Below, piece by piece: positions 1 through 5,481 of a stretch of 8,289 nucleotides of DNA. Position 1 is the first letter of the stretch; the number at the start of each line of letters is the position of its first letter. The DNA lies in contig QQUD01000142.1 of assembly GCA_008501785.1 (NCBI GenBank), forward strand, positions 1 to 8,289, read 5' to 3'. The notes below the pieces were generated by a model that was not told where the DNA came from, did not search any database, and worked only from the letters and a program-made list of their open reading frames with translations. The translations under genes were made by a program, and so were the position numbers. Origin of the DNA: Chloroflexota bacterium. GTDB lineage: Bacteria; Chloroflexota; Anaerolineae; Promineifilales; Promineifilaceae.

Positions 1-183
1 GCGTTGTGTGGTGCTTTAGTGGGGTCGGTGACGGTGTTGCTGATGACACCTTCATCGGGTGAAGAGCTGCGTGCTGATGCAAAATTGCGTTGGGATGAAG
101 CGATGCAGGAAGCGCAAAAGGCGCGTGATGAAACGAAGAAGCGGTTGGAAGAACAGTTTGAGCAGATGAAACAAGGTAAATAA
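1..183 (+). CDS. YtxH-like small membrane protein, C-terminal 60 residues (5' end outside window)
   Basis: The frame is open from base 1 to a TAA at 181-183. The visible protein begins inside a small-residue hydrophobic helix (ALCGALVGSVTVLLM), followed by TPSSGEELR and then a long charged, probably coiled-coil helix rich in E, K, Q and R up to the stop. A Gly/Ala-rich membrane helix, then a 'P-x-S-G-E-E-L-R' turn, then an amphipathic charged helix is the signature layout of the YtxH family (general-stress-protein-like small membrane proteins of unknown biochemical role). The start codon and the N-terminal part of the helix lie upstream of the window. The gene ends directly at a strong hairpin terminator and is convergent with the metallopeptidase gene. 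The family call rests on pattern only; the molecular function of YtxH proteins is not well defined. Confidence 0.72.
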   Translation, partial: ALCGALVGSVTVLLMTPSSGEELRADAKLRWDEAMQEAQKARDETKKRLEEQFEQMKQGK

Positions 184-213
184 AAAAATGGGGCGGAAAC
201 GCCCCATTTTTTT
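182..213. terminator. Bidirectional intrinsic terminator between convergent genes
   Basis: A perfect 14-bp stem: an A7 tract plus TGGGGCG (182-195), a GAAA tetraloop (196-199), and CGCCCCA plus a T7 tract (200-213). The GC core is flanked by A7 on one side and T7 on the other, so the structure reads as a rho-independent terminator on both strands. It serves the YtxH-like gene on the plus strand, whose TAA (181-183) overlaps the first bases of the stem. It also serves the metallopeptidase on the minus strand, whose stop (212-214) sits at the other edge. Confidence 0.93.
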
Positions 214-2344
214 ATTGTTCGATTTTTAGCCAGTAGTCGGCCGTTTCGTTGGTGAATGGCGTCAGAGGGGTGATGACGAGGACGCCGCCGCCTTTGCCTA
301 TTTCTGTTGTCCATTCGAGTTGATTAAAATCGTTGAGGGGGAGTGTTTCGACGGTGGGGGTGGGGCCTTCGACGATGAGCTGTACTTTCCACTGCTGCGG
401 TAATTGCCATCCCATTTGTACAAATCCGTTTGCTTGCCAGCCGTCTGTGCCTGTTTCGACGTCGGATTGGTATGTTAGTTCGGGAATGGCGATGTCGTCG
501 ATGGCGAAGCCGGAACCGACGGTGCTAGAATCGGTTAATACCTCAAAGCGAAGTTGGATTGTTTTGCCAACGTATGGGGTGAGGGAGACGCTTTCTTTGA
601 CCCAGCCGTTGCGGGCGTCGGTTTCTAGGTCAGAACGGCCGTTATAAGCCGGACCCCATTCGCCTGCCGTTGTGGCATCTGGGGCTAACAGGCTCCAAGT
701 TGTGCCAGCATCTTCCGAAATCGAGATGTATGCATAGTCGTACTCTTCTTCCAAATCGTAGTAGACAGAATATTTGAGCGTTGCCTGGTCCAACCCAGTT
801 AAATCAAACGATCCGGTTAGTTGGGCATTCATTTCGTTAACTGAGGGGGCATACCACATGGTTGTGCCGCTGCGCGGTGCTGAGTCGGTTAATTCAACCA
901 GCGTGTCGCCAGCAAACGAAATGGTCGTTTCGCCGCGCAAGTCGTTCAAATCGTAGTAATGCACCCCATATTGATTTAATGTTTTGGTTGATTCAAAGTT
1001 GGGTTCTGAAATTTCCGCTTCAAATGATGGGCGGCGGAAATCGAGGACATCGTAATAATAGTGTGGTGCGGCGGCGCTGTCGTCGAGGTAATTGGCTGCG
1101 GCCCAGTCGGCGATAAATTGTTCGAGGGAACGGCCGTCACCATACCCATCAACAATCGCGCGCACGCCAGCCATGCCATTGGCCGGATGCCGTGCATATT
1201 CTTGAATCGCATCGTCGCCAAGCTGCTCCCAGAGATAGACCATAAACAGGTAGGAGCCTGCGTAATGTGCGTACACTTTATCTTCGTCAGAATTCCAACT
1301 ATTGAGCTGGGTGGCCGGTTCTGCAAGATAGTCGTAGGTATCGGCCGTTTCTAATCCGACAGATATTTCTGCTAACTGAGACAACCCTTCATTTACCCAA
1401 AGCGCCTCGCTGGGGTCTACATACCATTGAATCAGGTGCTGCAATTCGTGTACAAGGGTGCCGAAGTATAGATCGCTGCCTAAATCGAGGGCGTCCAGGT
1501 TCATGTAGAGCATTTCTTGTTCGTTGGATTGGGTGTAGAGGGATTTGGGGTATTCGTCGGTGCTGTTGAAGCGGCCTAATTCATCGTCGGTGCCGTCGCT
1601 GGTGTTGAGCACGGATAGGCGTGGATCGCCATCGATGCCGGGGTTCCAGATGTCGCCAAATAGACTGGTGATGACGGAAAAGTATTCGGTTTCGAAACGG
1701 TTGGCGGCTGCGGAAACGGCCGTTTGGTCCAAATTCAACCCATTTTCTGCCCAAAAATAGGTGTGTTCGGTAACGGCCATCAGCGTAGCTTCAATCTCAT
1801 TGTCTCCGTTATAAAATGAGCGTGAGTCGCCGATTTGATACGTTGGGCCAACGATGGTACGCGGTCCCAAGTTTAGCAAGCCTAGTCGTTCTGCTGGTTC
1901 AAAATAGTCGTTGGTAGGGTAATGAGTGGTAAAGAGCTTTTCTAAATCGGTCCTAGCTTGCTCTGGAATGGGTGCGGTGTCAATGGTGTCAGGTATGGGC
2001 AAGGTGAGAGAGGTAGTGGGCGTAATGGTGGCGGATGGTGCTGCGGTTGGACTTTCTGGTGTATCGGGGATATCGGTGGCGCGGCTAACTGCGGATGGGG
2101 TTTCTTGGGGAATGGTCGTGGGGTTCTCTTCGGCGCGACGGGTTTCTATGTCTTCTCGGGTTAGTTGGATGTTGGAAACGGGGGTTGCCTCGGATTCAAT
2201 CCAGTAAAAATAGGTGGCGGCACCGATAACGGCCGTTGCCGCCAAACATACAAACACCACCAGACAGCCACCAAGGCCAATCCAGAGCCATTTGTTTGAT
2301 GATTTTGGTTGAGGTTCAGGTGTATAGGGGTCAAATTGAGTCAT
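212..2344 (-). CDS. Membrane-anchored HExxH zinc metallopeptidase with InhA-like C-terminal domain
   Basis: The predicted protein is 710 residues. The start chosen is ATG 2344-2342, because it gives a short cytoplasmic head (MTQFDPYTPEPQPKSSNK) directly before one membrane helix (about 19-46). In-frame ATGs at 2446 and 2422 would add up to 34 unremarkable residues, and none of the three has a clear Shine-Dalgarno. After the helix comes a Thr/Pro/Ser/Glu-rich linker (about 53-126), then the catalytic domain. It contains HELQH at 299-303 (zinc ligands His299 and His303, general base Glu300), followed by WVNEGLSQLAE, where Glu319 is the likely third ligand. This gluzincin arrangement resembles the M30 (hyicolysin) and M6 peptidases. 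Residues about 491-621 form a beta-rich module with SISEDAGTTW and GSGFAIDD, typical of immune inhibitor A and MAM-like domains. The enzyme probably acts outside the cell, tethered to the membrane. The exact peptidase family and substrate are unknown. Confidence 0.88.
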   Translation of the reverse strand: MTQFDPYTPEPQPKSSNKWLWIGLGGCLVVFVCLAATAVIGAATYFYWIESEATPVSNIQLTREDIETRRAEENPTTIPQETPSAVSRATDIPDTPESPTAAPSATITPTTSLTLPIPDTIDTAPIPEQARTDLEKLFTTHYPTNDYFEPAERLGLLNLGPRTIVGPTYQIGDSRSFYNGDNEIEATLMAVTEHTYFWAENGLNLDQTAVSAAANRFETEYFSVITSLFGDIWNPGIDGDPRLSVLNTSDGTDDELGRFNSTDEYPKSLYTQSNEQEMLYMNLDALDLGSDLYFGTLVHELQHLIQWYVDPSEALWVNEGLSQLAEISVGLETADTYDYLAEPATQLNSWNSDEDKVYAHYAGSYLFMVYLWEQLGDDAIQEYARHPANGMAGVRAIVDGYGDGRSLEQFIADWAAANYLDDSAAAPHYYYDVLDFRRPSFEAEISEPNFESTKTLNQYGVHYYDLNDLRGETTISFAGDTLVELTDSAPRSGTTMWYAPSVNEMNAQLTGSFDLTGLDQATLKYSVYYDLEEEYDYAYISISEDAGTTWSLLAPDATTAGEWGPAYNGRSDLETDARNGWVKESVSLTPYVGKTIQLRFEVLTDSSTVGSGFAIDDIAIPELTYQSDVETGTDGWQANGFVQMGWQLPQQWKVQLIVEGPTPTVETLPLNDFNQLEWTTEIGKGGGVLVITPLTPFTNETADYWLKIEQ

Positions 2345-2552
2345 ATGGAATGTTACGTAAGATTTTTTGTTGAGTTGCAGATGGTTGTCGATAAATGGAT
2401 GAATAACCACCCTATCAAGCATATCGGGATTCAAGCGAAAGTCCATAGGAATTGTGTTAATGTAAATGTGAATTTAATGAAGTTGGGCGCAACCTATCAG
2501 GAAGGGGCGGGTTACTTCATTAGGTGATCCACTATTTATTCGAGGTGAATAT
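2345..2552. other. Divergent intergenic region, metallopeptidase / fabH
   Basis: About 208 bp lie between the chosen starts of the divergent metallopeptidase and fabH genes. The region is AT-richer than the flanking genes. On the plus strand there is a TTTAAT (2473-2478) preceded at 15 bp by TTGTGT (2452-2457), but the spacing and the -35 match are poor, so I do not call a promoter. No convincing minus-strand promoter was found. If the upstream ATG at 2446 were used for the peptidase, half of this region would be coding. Confidence 0.5.
2542..2548 (+). promoter_or_regulatory. Shine-Dalgarno site of fabH
   Basis: GAGGTGA lies four bases before the ATG at 2553. It is a strong match to the anti-Shine-Dalgarno sequence and fixes this ATG as the start. 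Confidence 0.85.
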
Positions 2553-3719
2553 ATGAAGTATGCACACATCGTTGGTTGGGGCAGCTATATGCCCGACAAA
2601 GTGCTTACAAATCACGATTTGGCGCAGATTGTAGACACATCAGATGACTGGATTTATACGCGTACCGGCATCCGTGAGCGCCGGATCGCGAACGAAAAAG
2701 AAACGACAGCCACTTTGGCATTTGAGGCAGCCGCCCGCGCACTGCTGGTGGCTGGCATCCATCCTTCTCAAGTAGAATTGATTATTGTGGCGACGTCCAC
2801 ACCCGAATATATTTTTCCATCAACAGCCTGCCGGGTGCAGGATTATTTAGGCGCTAACAGAGCGGGTGCATTTGATTTGAGCGCAGCTTGTTCGGGTTTT
2901 GTCTATGGATTGAGCATGGCCGCGAATTCGATTGCTGCCGGTGCGGTTAAAAATGCGATTGTGATTGGTTCCGAAACGATGTCGCGTGTGTTAGATTGGG
3001 AAGATCGGGGGACCTGCATTTTGTTTGGTGATGGCGCTGGGGCGGTGGTGCTGCAGGGGTCTAGTGTGCCTGGTGGCGTATTGAGTTCGGGGCTGCGTTC
3101 AGATGGGTCTGGGGCCGATATGTTGAGTTTGCCCGCCGTTTATCACAACCCAATGCCGATGCTGGGGCCTGAGTATCTCCATCAAAATGGACATCGCAAA
3201 AATACAGTGGCAATGAACGGTCGTCAAGTGTTCCGGTTTGCAACACGCGTCGTGAGTGAATCGATTGCTGATGTGGTTGAAAAAGCGGATTTGACGATGG
3301 ATGAGATTGATTTGATTGTGCCGCATCAGGCAAATACGCGCATTATCGAAACGGCGGCAAAACGGCTAAAAATTCCGATGGAGAAATTTTATTTGAATGT
3401 GCATCGGGCGGGCAACACGTCGGCGGCGTCGATTCCGATTGCGTTGTGCGATGCGGTAGAAGACGGCCGTTTACAGCCAGACACTAATCTCGTTTTTGTA
3501 GGATTTGGTGGCGGGCTGACATGGGCGTCGGCTGTGGTAAAATGGGACATGACACCGTTGCCGACTTCCTTACGTGAACGTGAATGGAAACGGGCGCGGT
3601 ACATTTACGCACGAACACGATCTCGAATCAAGAAATTGCGTCGGCGCGTGGTTGACAGGGTAGCCGGTTCTCCAATTCCAGGGGCCAGACTGAAGGACGC
3701 TGATAAAAACAAAAGGTAA
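2553..3719 (+). CDS. fabH: 3-oxoacyl-ACP synthase III (KAS III) with basic C-terminal extension
   Basis: FabH catalyses the first condensation of type II fatty acid synthesis, joining an acyl-CoA primer to malonyl-ACP in the cytoplasm. The N-terminus (HIVGWGSYMPDKVLTN...DDWIYTRTGIRERR) is classic FabH. The catalytic triad is complete: Cys113 in LSAACSGF, His258 in VPHQAN and Asn288 in RAGNTSAAS. GFGGGLTWASAVVKW (317-331) is the normal end of the thiolase fold. The product is 388 residues, whereas FabH usually runs to about 320-335. The surplus is residues 332-388, where 341-369 is very rich in Arg and Lys (WKRARY, SRIKKLRRR). A further loop enlargement lies around 191-215. The start has a strong ribosome site. 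The stop is 3 nt before the next gene, so the two are probably co-transcribed. Fatty-acid rather than secondary-metabolite use is assumed; no other fab or PKS gene is in view. Confidence 0.93.
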   Translation: MKYAHIVGWGSYMPDKVLTNHDLAQIVDTSDDWIYTRTGIRERRIANEKETTATLAFEAAARALLVAGIHPSQVELIIVATSTPEYIFPSTACRVQDYLGANRAGAFDLSAACSGFVYGLSMAANSIAAGAVKNAIVIGSETMSRVLDWEDRGTCILFGDGAGAVVLQGSSVPGGVLSSGLRSDGSGADMLSLPAVYHNPMPMLGPEYLHQNGHRKNTVAMNGRQVFRFATRVVSESIADVVEKADLTMDEIDLIVPHQANTRIIETAAKRLKIPMEKFYLNVHRAGNTSAASIPIALCDAVEDGRLQPDTNLVFVGFGGGLTWASAVVKWDMTPLPTSLREREWKRARYIYARTRSRIKKLRRRVVDRVAGSPIPGARLKDADKNKR

Positions 3720-3722
3720 GTT

Positions 3723-4382
3723 ATGAAATCTATCTCCGCCCACTTTAATCGACTCAACACGCAGCAGTTTAACACTATTTGGTGGGGCGTGGCGGTATTG
3801 TTTGTGGCTGCGGGTATTGTAGCCATGACAGCACCGGCTGAAGCGACGCTAGGGAATGGCATTCGCACGGTGTATGTGCATGTGGGGTTGACGTGGGCGG
3901 GAACGGCCGTTTTCCTTCTAACCGCTATTCTTGGCTTGTTGGTCATGTTCACCAGCAGCCGCTATTTGCATGATTGGATGCGACCGGCTGGCTGGGTGGC
4001 CACTGCCTTTTATGCGGCAGGGGTGGGGATGAGTATGATTGCCTCTAAAGTGAATTGGGGCGCTGTCTTTTTGCAAGAACCACGGATGGCAGCGGCGATC
4101 AATACGTTGGGCATTGCGGTGCTGATTCAAATTGGAGCGAGCTGGTTCCCCTGGCTGCGGCTGCGCGGCTTTTTGAATGTTGTGTTTATTGTGCTGTTGT
4201 ACTGGGTGACGTATTTGGCTCCGCTGGTGCTGCATCCGAAAGACGCGGCCAGCAGTTCCGCCTCTTCATCGGGGATTCGTGTCACGTTTTTGGTGCTGTT
4301 TGGGCTGTTTTTGGCGGCGGCGCTGATGACGATTTGGCAGCTGCGCCATCGAATGATGAATGTTAAGAAAATAAAACAGTAA
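3723..4382 (+). CDS. CcmC/CcsA-like six-helix membrane protein lacking the WWD motif
   Basis: The protein has 219 residues and about six membrane helices (roughly 19-38, 52-76, 88-107, 124-142, 148-170 and 187-207). Its layout follows CcmC/CcsA, which handle haem for cytochrome c maturation. RTVYVHVGLTWAG (48-60) matches the first-histidine segment of CcmC ('F/IYxHVPxAW'). KVNWGAVFLQEPRM (109-122) lies where CcmC has the haem-binding WWD loop ('WGTWWVWDxRL'). His171 in LVLHPKD occupies the place of the second histidine. Trp112, Gly113 and Arg121 of the WWD loop are kept, but its later tryptophans are replaced by Val, Phe and Gln, and the Asp by Glu. Translation likely starts from AAAAGG (3711-3716) overlapping the end of fabH, which implies coupling. 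No other ccm or ccs gene is visible, so a haem role is uncertain. It could be a haem-binding relative with another job. Confidence 0.68.
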   Translation: MKSISAHFNRLNTQQFNTIWWGVAVLFVAAGIVAMTAPAEATLGNGIRTVYVHVGLTWAGTAVFLLTAILGLLVMFTSSRYLHDWMRPAGWVATAFYAAGVGMSMIASKVNWGAVFLQEPRMAAAINTLGIAVLIQIGASWFPWLRLRGFLNVVFIVLLYWVTYLAPLVLHPKDAASSSASSSGIRVTFLVLFGLFLAAALMTIWQLRHRMMNVKKIKQ

Positions 4383-4535
4383 TAGAGAAATCGTCATTCC
4401 CGCGCAGGCGGGAATCCATGATTTAGTCGAGTGGATTCCTGCCTGCGCAGGAATGACAGGACTAATTTTTAAGTTTTCTATTACCCGATTATTTTTTAAT
4501 CTTCAAAAACATGTTTGAATTCTTTGCCTCAAAAT
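4383..4535. other. Convergent intergenic spacer with palindromic repeats
   Basis: This 153-bp spacer separates the convergent CcmC-like and thioredoxin-like genes. It holds a paired dRS3/REP-like palindrome (listed separately) and AT-rich sequence from 4461 to 4525. Outside the paired palindrome there is a weak second-level inverted match, TAATAGAGAAA (4380-4390) against TTTTCTATTA (4474-4483), which may mark the limits of an inserted element of about 104 bp. No ORF is supported here. Confidence 0.6.
4393..4457. repeat. Paired inverted dRS3/REP-like palindromic repeat
   Basis: Two 27-bp units in opposite orientation (4393-4419 and 4431-4457) are separated by 11 bp and are identical at 24 of 27 positions. 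Each contains an 8-bp stem with a 4-base loop: ATTCCCGC-GCAG-GCGGGAAT in unit 1 and ATTCCTGC-CTGC-GCAGGAAT in unit 2. Both fit the ATTCC(C/T)-N8-(G/A)GGAAT form known from neisserial dRS3 and from the 'GTCATTCCCGCG...' palindromes scattered through many bacterial genomes. The whole can also fold as one long hairpin and could end transcription or shield mRNA 3' ends from both flanking convergent genes, although no T-tract follows. Confidence 0.85.
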
Positions 4536-4547
4536 TCATTTTGAGGC
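4526..4547. repeat. Perfect palindrome enclosing the stop codon of the thioredoxin-like gene
   Basis: GCCTCAAAAT (4526-4535) and ATTTTGAGGC (4538-4547) are exact inverted copies separated by two bases. The TGA stop of the minus-strand gene lies at the centre (4538-4536). In RNA this would form a stem of about 8 bp around the stop. No U-tract follows on either strand, so it is at best a weak terminator or an mRNA 3'-end stabiliser. Confidence 0.6.
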
Positions 4548-5198
4548 GATGGCATGCGCCATGTGTTTCAGCAACACATCCTCGCCGACGACCCCTTCGA
4601 TGTGAACACGGCCGTTTATCACCAAATGCGGCACATAATTCACCGAATAGCGCAGCACTGCCTCTGGAAACTGGTCGGACATAATCAAGAAACTGCGCAC
4701 ATGCGGGTTGACCACCGCCATGTTGAACGCCATTTGGGCCATGATGGGGCCGTTTTCATCTTTTGCCGAAGTTAAAAGTTCTAGGCGTACATCTTCCTGT
4801 AAGCGACTGAGTTGAATGCGTGACTTGGCTTCTAGTGTCATGCCGCGAAAGGAGACGGACTGAACGGCCGTTATAAACGACGTCATTTGGAACCCAGTGG
4901 GAATGCCAATAACACGCACCCCAAAATCAGTCCACTCTGTTTCTGGTCCATTGTCGGCCATGATGCCAATCACCGGATAATAATGAAAATTGACGCGGCG
5001 CGGCAGCATTTGAAATGAAATACCTTCAAATCGCTCTGCCAAAGTTTGGCAAAGGGTAGCCGCATCTTTGTCATTTTGACTGATGGCGGCATCTCCCCAC
5101 ACAATCAACAGCACAGGTTCCGGCAAGCTATCAAAAAATGCAGGTAACTGTTCCCAGGTTTCATTGTCAAATGGATGGTTATTTTCTAGTTCCGTCAT
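4536..5198 (-). CDS. AhpF N-terminal-like tandem thioredoxin-fold protein without CxxC
   Basis: The predicted protein has 220 residues and no signal peptide. It follows the N-terminal domain of AhpF (tandem thioredoxin/glutaredoxin folds that normally pass electrons to AhpC). VRVIGIPTGFQMTSFI (94-109) matches AhpF 'IRFAGIPLGHEFTSLV'. AQMAFNMAVVNPHVR (154-168) matches 'VQALNLMAVLNPRIR'. VNYVPHLVINGR (186-197) matches the cis-proline segment 'VMGVPTIFLNG', keeping Pro190. Where AhpF has Cys-His-Asn-Cys-Pro, this protein has Asp147-Glu-Asn-Gly150-Pro151, so both redox cysteines are gone. The only cysteine is Cys50, in the first fold. The start ATG 5198-5196 has AAGGGA five bases upstream, and a promoter lies at 5218-5246. 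The same frame could extend to a TTG at 5282, but that would read through the promoter. The role is unknown: thiol-disulfide exchange by a CxxC mechanism is not possible, so a structural or ligand-binding role is more likely. Confidence 0.8.
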   Translation of the reverse strand: MTELENNHPFDNETWEQLPAFFDSLPEPVLLIVWGDAAISQNDKDAATLCQTLAERFEGISFQMLPRRVNFHYYPVIGIMADNGPETEWTDFGVRVIGIPTGFQMTSFITAVQSVSFRGMTLEAKSRIQLSRLQEDVRLELLTSAKDENGPIMAQMAFNMAVVNPHVRSFLIMSDQFPEAVLRYSVNYVPHLVINGRVHIEGVVGEDVLLKHMAHAIASK

Positions 5199-5203
5199 AG
5201 CGT

Positions 5204-5209
5204 TCCCTT
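5204..5209 (-). promoter_or_regulatory. Shine-Dalgarno site that sets the thioredoxin-like start
   Basis: On the minus strand AAGGGA stands five bases before ATG 5198-5196. It is the only good ribosome site in this 5' region and supports this start over the TTG at 5282. Confidence 0.75.
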
Positions 5210-5217
5210 TGGCGAGA

Positions 5218-5246
5218 GTTATAAACTGCTTTTGATAAACCGGCAA
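5218..5246 (-). promoter_or_regulatory. Sigma-70-type promoter of the thioredoxin-like gene
   Basis: On the minus strand, TTGCCG (5246-5241, four of six to TTGACA), a 17-bp spacer, and TATAAC (5223-5218, five of six to TATAAT). The expected start point leaves a leader of only about 12-15 bases before the ATG at 5198. That is enough for the AAGGGA ribosome site and argues against the longer reading frame. Confidence 0.55.
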
Positions 5247-5253
5247 CCGGTTT
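5237..5253. promoter_or_regulatory. Operator-like palindrome over the -35 of the thioredoxin-like promoter
   Basis: AAACCGG-CAA-CCGGTTT is a perfect 7-bp inverted repeat with a 3-bp spacer, and it covers the proposed -35 box (5241-5246). Its position suits a repressor site. On the plus strand it is followed by three further T residues, so it could alternatively be a weak plus-strand terminator, but no plus-strand gene ends nearby. Confidence 0.4.
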
Positions 5254-5303
5254 TTTGAGGATGTGCTCCGGTAGACTGGCAAAATTAATTCTTTTATCGA
5301 AAA

Positions 5304-5384
5304 GAGTACAACGAATGATAGGAATCAACGAATAAAACTACTTGACTTCTCTTCATTTGTTGATTCCTAATATTCGCTGTACTC
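5304..5384. repeat. 81-bp imperfect inverted repeat between divergent promoters
   Basis: A left arm of 30 bp (5304-5333) starting GAGTACAACGAAT and a right arm of 30 bp (5355-5384) ending ATTCGCTGTACTC are inverted copies matching at 26 of 30 positions, with a 21-bp spacer. Both arms share the uninterrupted block TAGGAATCAAC. The element lies outside both proposed transcripts. It may be a small non-autonomous palindromic element or a paired protein-binding site. No flanking direct duplication is obvious. Confidence 0.8.
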
Positions 5385-5401
5385 AGCCCCTAAAATAAGA
5401 T

Positions 5402-5434
5402 TTGTCAGTCAACCAGAGATGTATCCTGTATAAT
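5402..5434 (+). promoter_or_regulatory. Candidate promoter of the mscS-family gene
   Basis: A perfect TATAAT lies at 5429-5434, giving a leader of about 40 bases before the ATG at 5482. The best -35 match, TTGTCA (5402-5407, five of six), is 21 bp upstream, which is longer than ideal. The -10 is convincing and the -35 is doubtful. Confidence 0.5.
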
Positions 5435-5466
5435 TTGCCCTTGAATTTTGTTGAGATCATTTGTAC

Positions 5467-5472
5467 AAGGAG
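5467..5472 (+). promoter_or_regulatory. Shine-Dalgarno site that sets the mscS-family start
   Basis: AAGGAG is followed by nine bases and then the ATG at 5482. In-frame TTG codons at 5476 and 5479 are too close to this site to be preferred. Confidence 0.8.
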
Positions 5473-5481
5473 TAGTTGTTG

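Larger units (their letters stand above)
5199..5481. other. Divergent control region, thioredoxin-like gene / mscS-family gene
   Basis: This 283-bp region lies between divergently transcribed genes and contains no supported ORF. From left to right it holds the ribosome site of the thioredoxin-like gene (5204-5209), its promoter (5218-5246) overlapped by a short palindrome (5237-5253), an 81-bp imperfect inverted repeat (5304-5384), and a -10 element and ribosome site for the channel gene (5429-5434 and 5467-5472). Confidence 0.7.

Noticed and set aside
1926..2207. Plus-strand open frame rich in Gly, Val and Ser opposite the metallopeptidase linker
   Set aside because: It is an antisense shadow of the repetitive Thr/Pro/Ser codons of the linker. 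It has no ribosome site and no plausible protein.
2345..2446. N-terminal extension of the metallopeptidase from ATG 2446 or 2422
   Set aside because: Both codons lack a ribosome site, and the added 26-34 residues carry no recognisable feature. The internal ATG gives a typical short head before the membrane helix. The extension is not strictly excluded.
3605..3952. Minus-strand open frame spanning the fabH/CcmC-like junction
   Set aside because: It lies opposite two well-supported genes and encodes no recognisable protein; both flanking genes have complete family motifs.
5237..5256. Plus-strand intrinsic terminator (short CCGG stem followed by T6)
   Set aside because: No plus-strand gene ends upstream of it. 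Its overlap with the minus-strand -35 makes an operator more likely.
5199..5282. Longer form of the thioredoxin-like protein starting at TTG 5282
   Set aside because: It would run through a good promoter and a palindrome. The ATG at 5198 has a well-spaced AAGGGA, and the extra residues do not match the family.
5342..5373. TTGACT...TAATAT as a promoter inside the 81-bp inverted repeat
   Set aside because: The spacer is 20 bp and the -10 is poor. The TATAAT at 5429 is a better and closer candidate for the channel gene.
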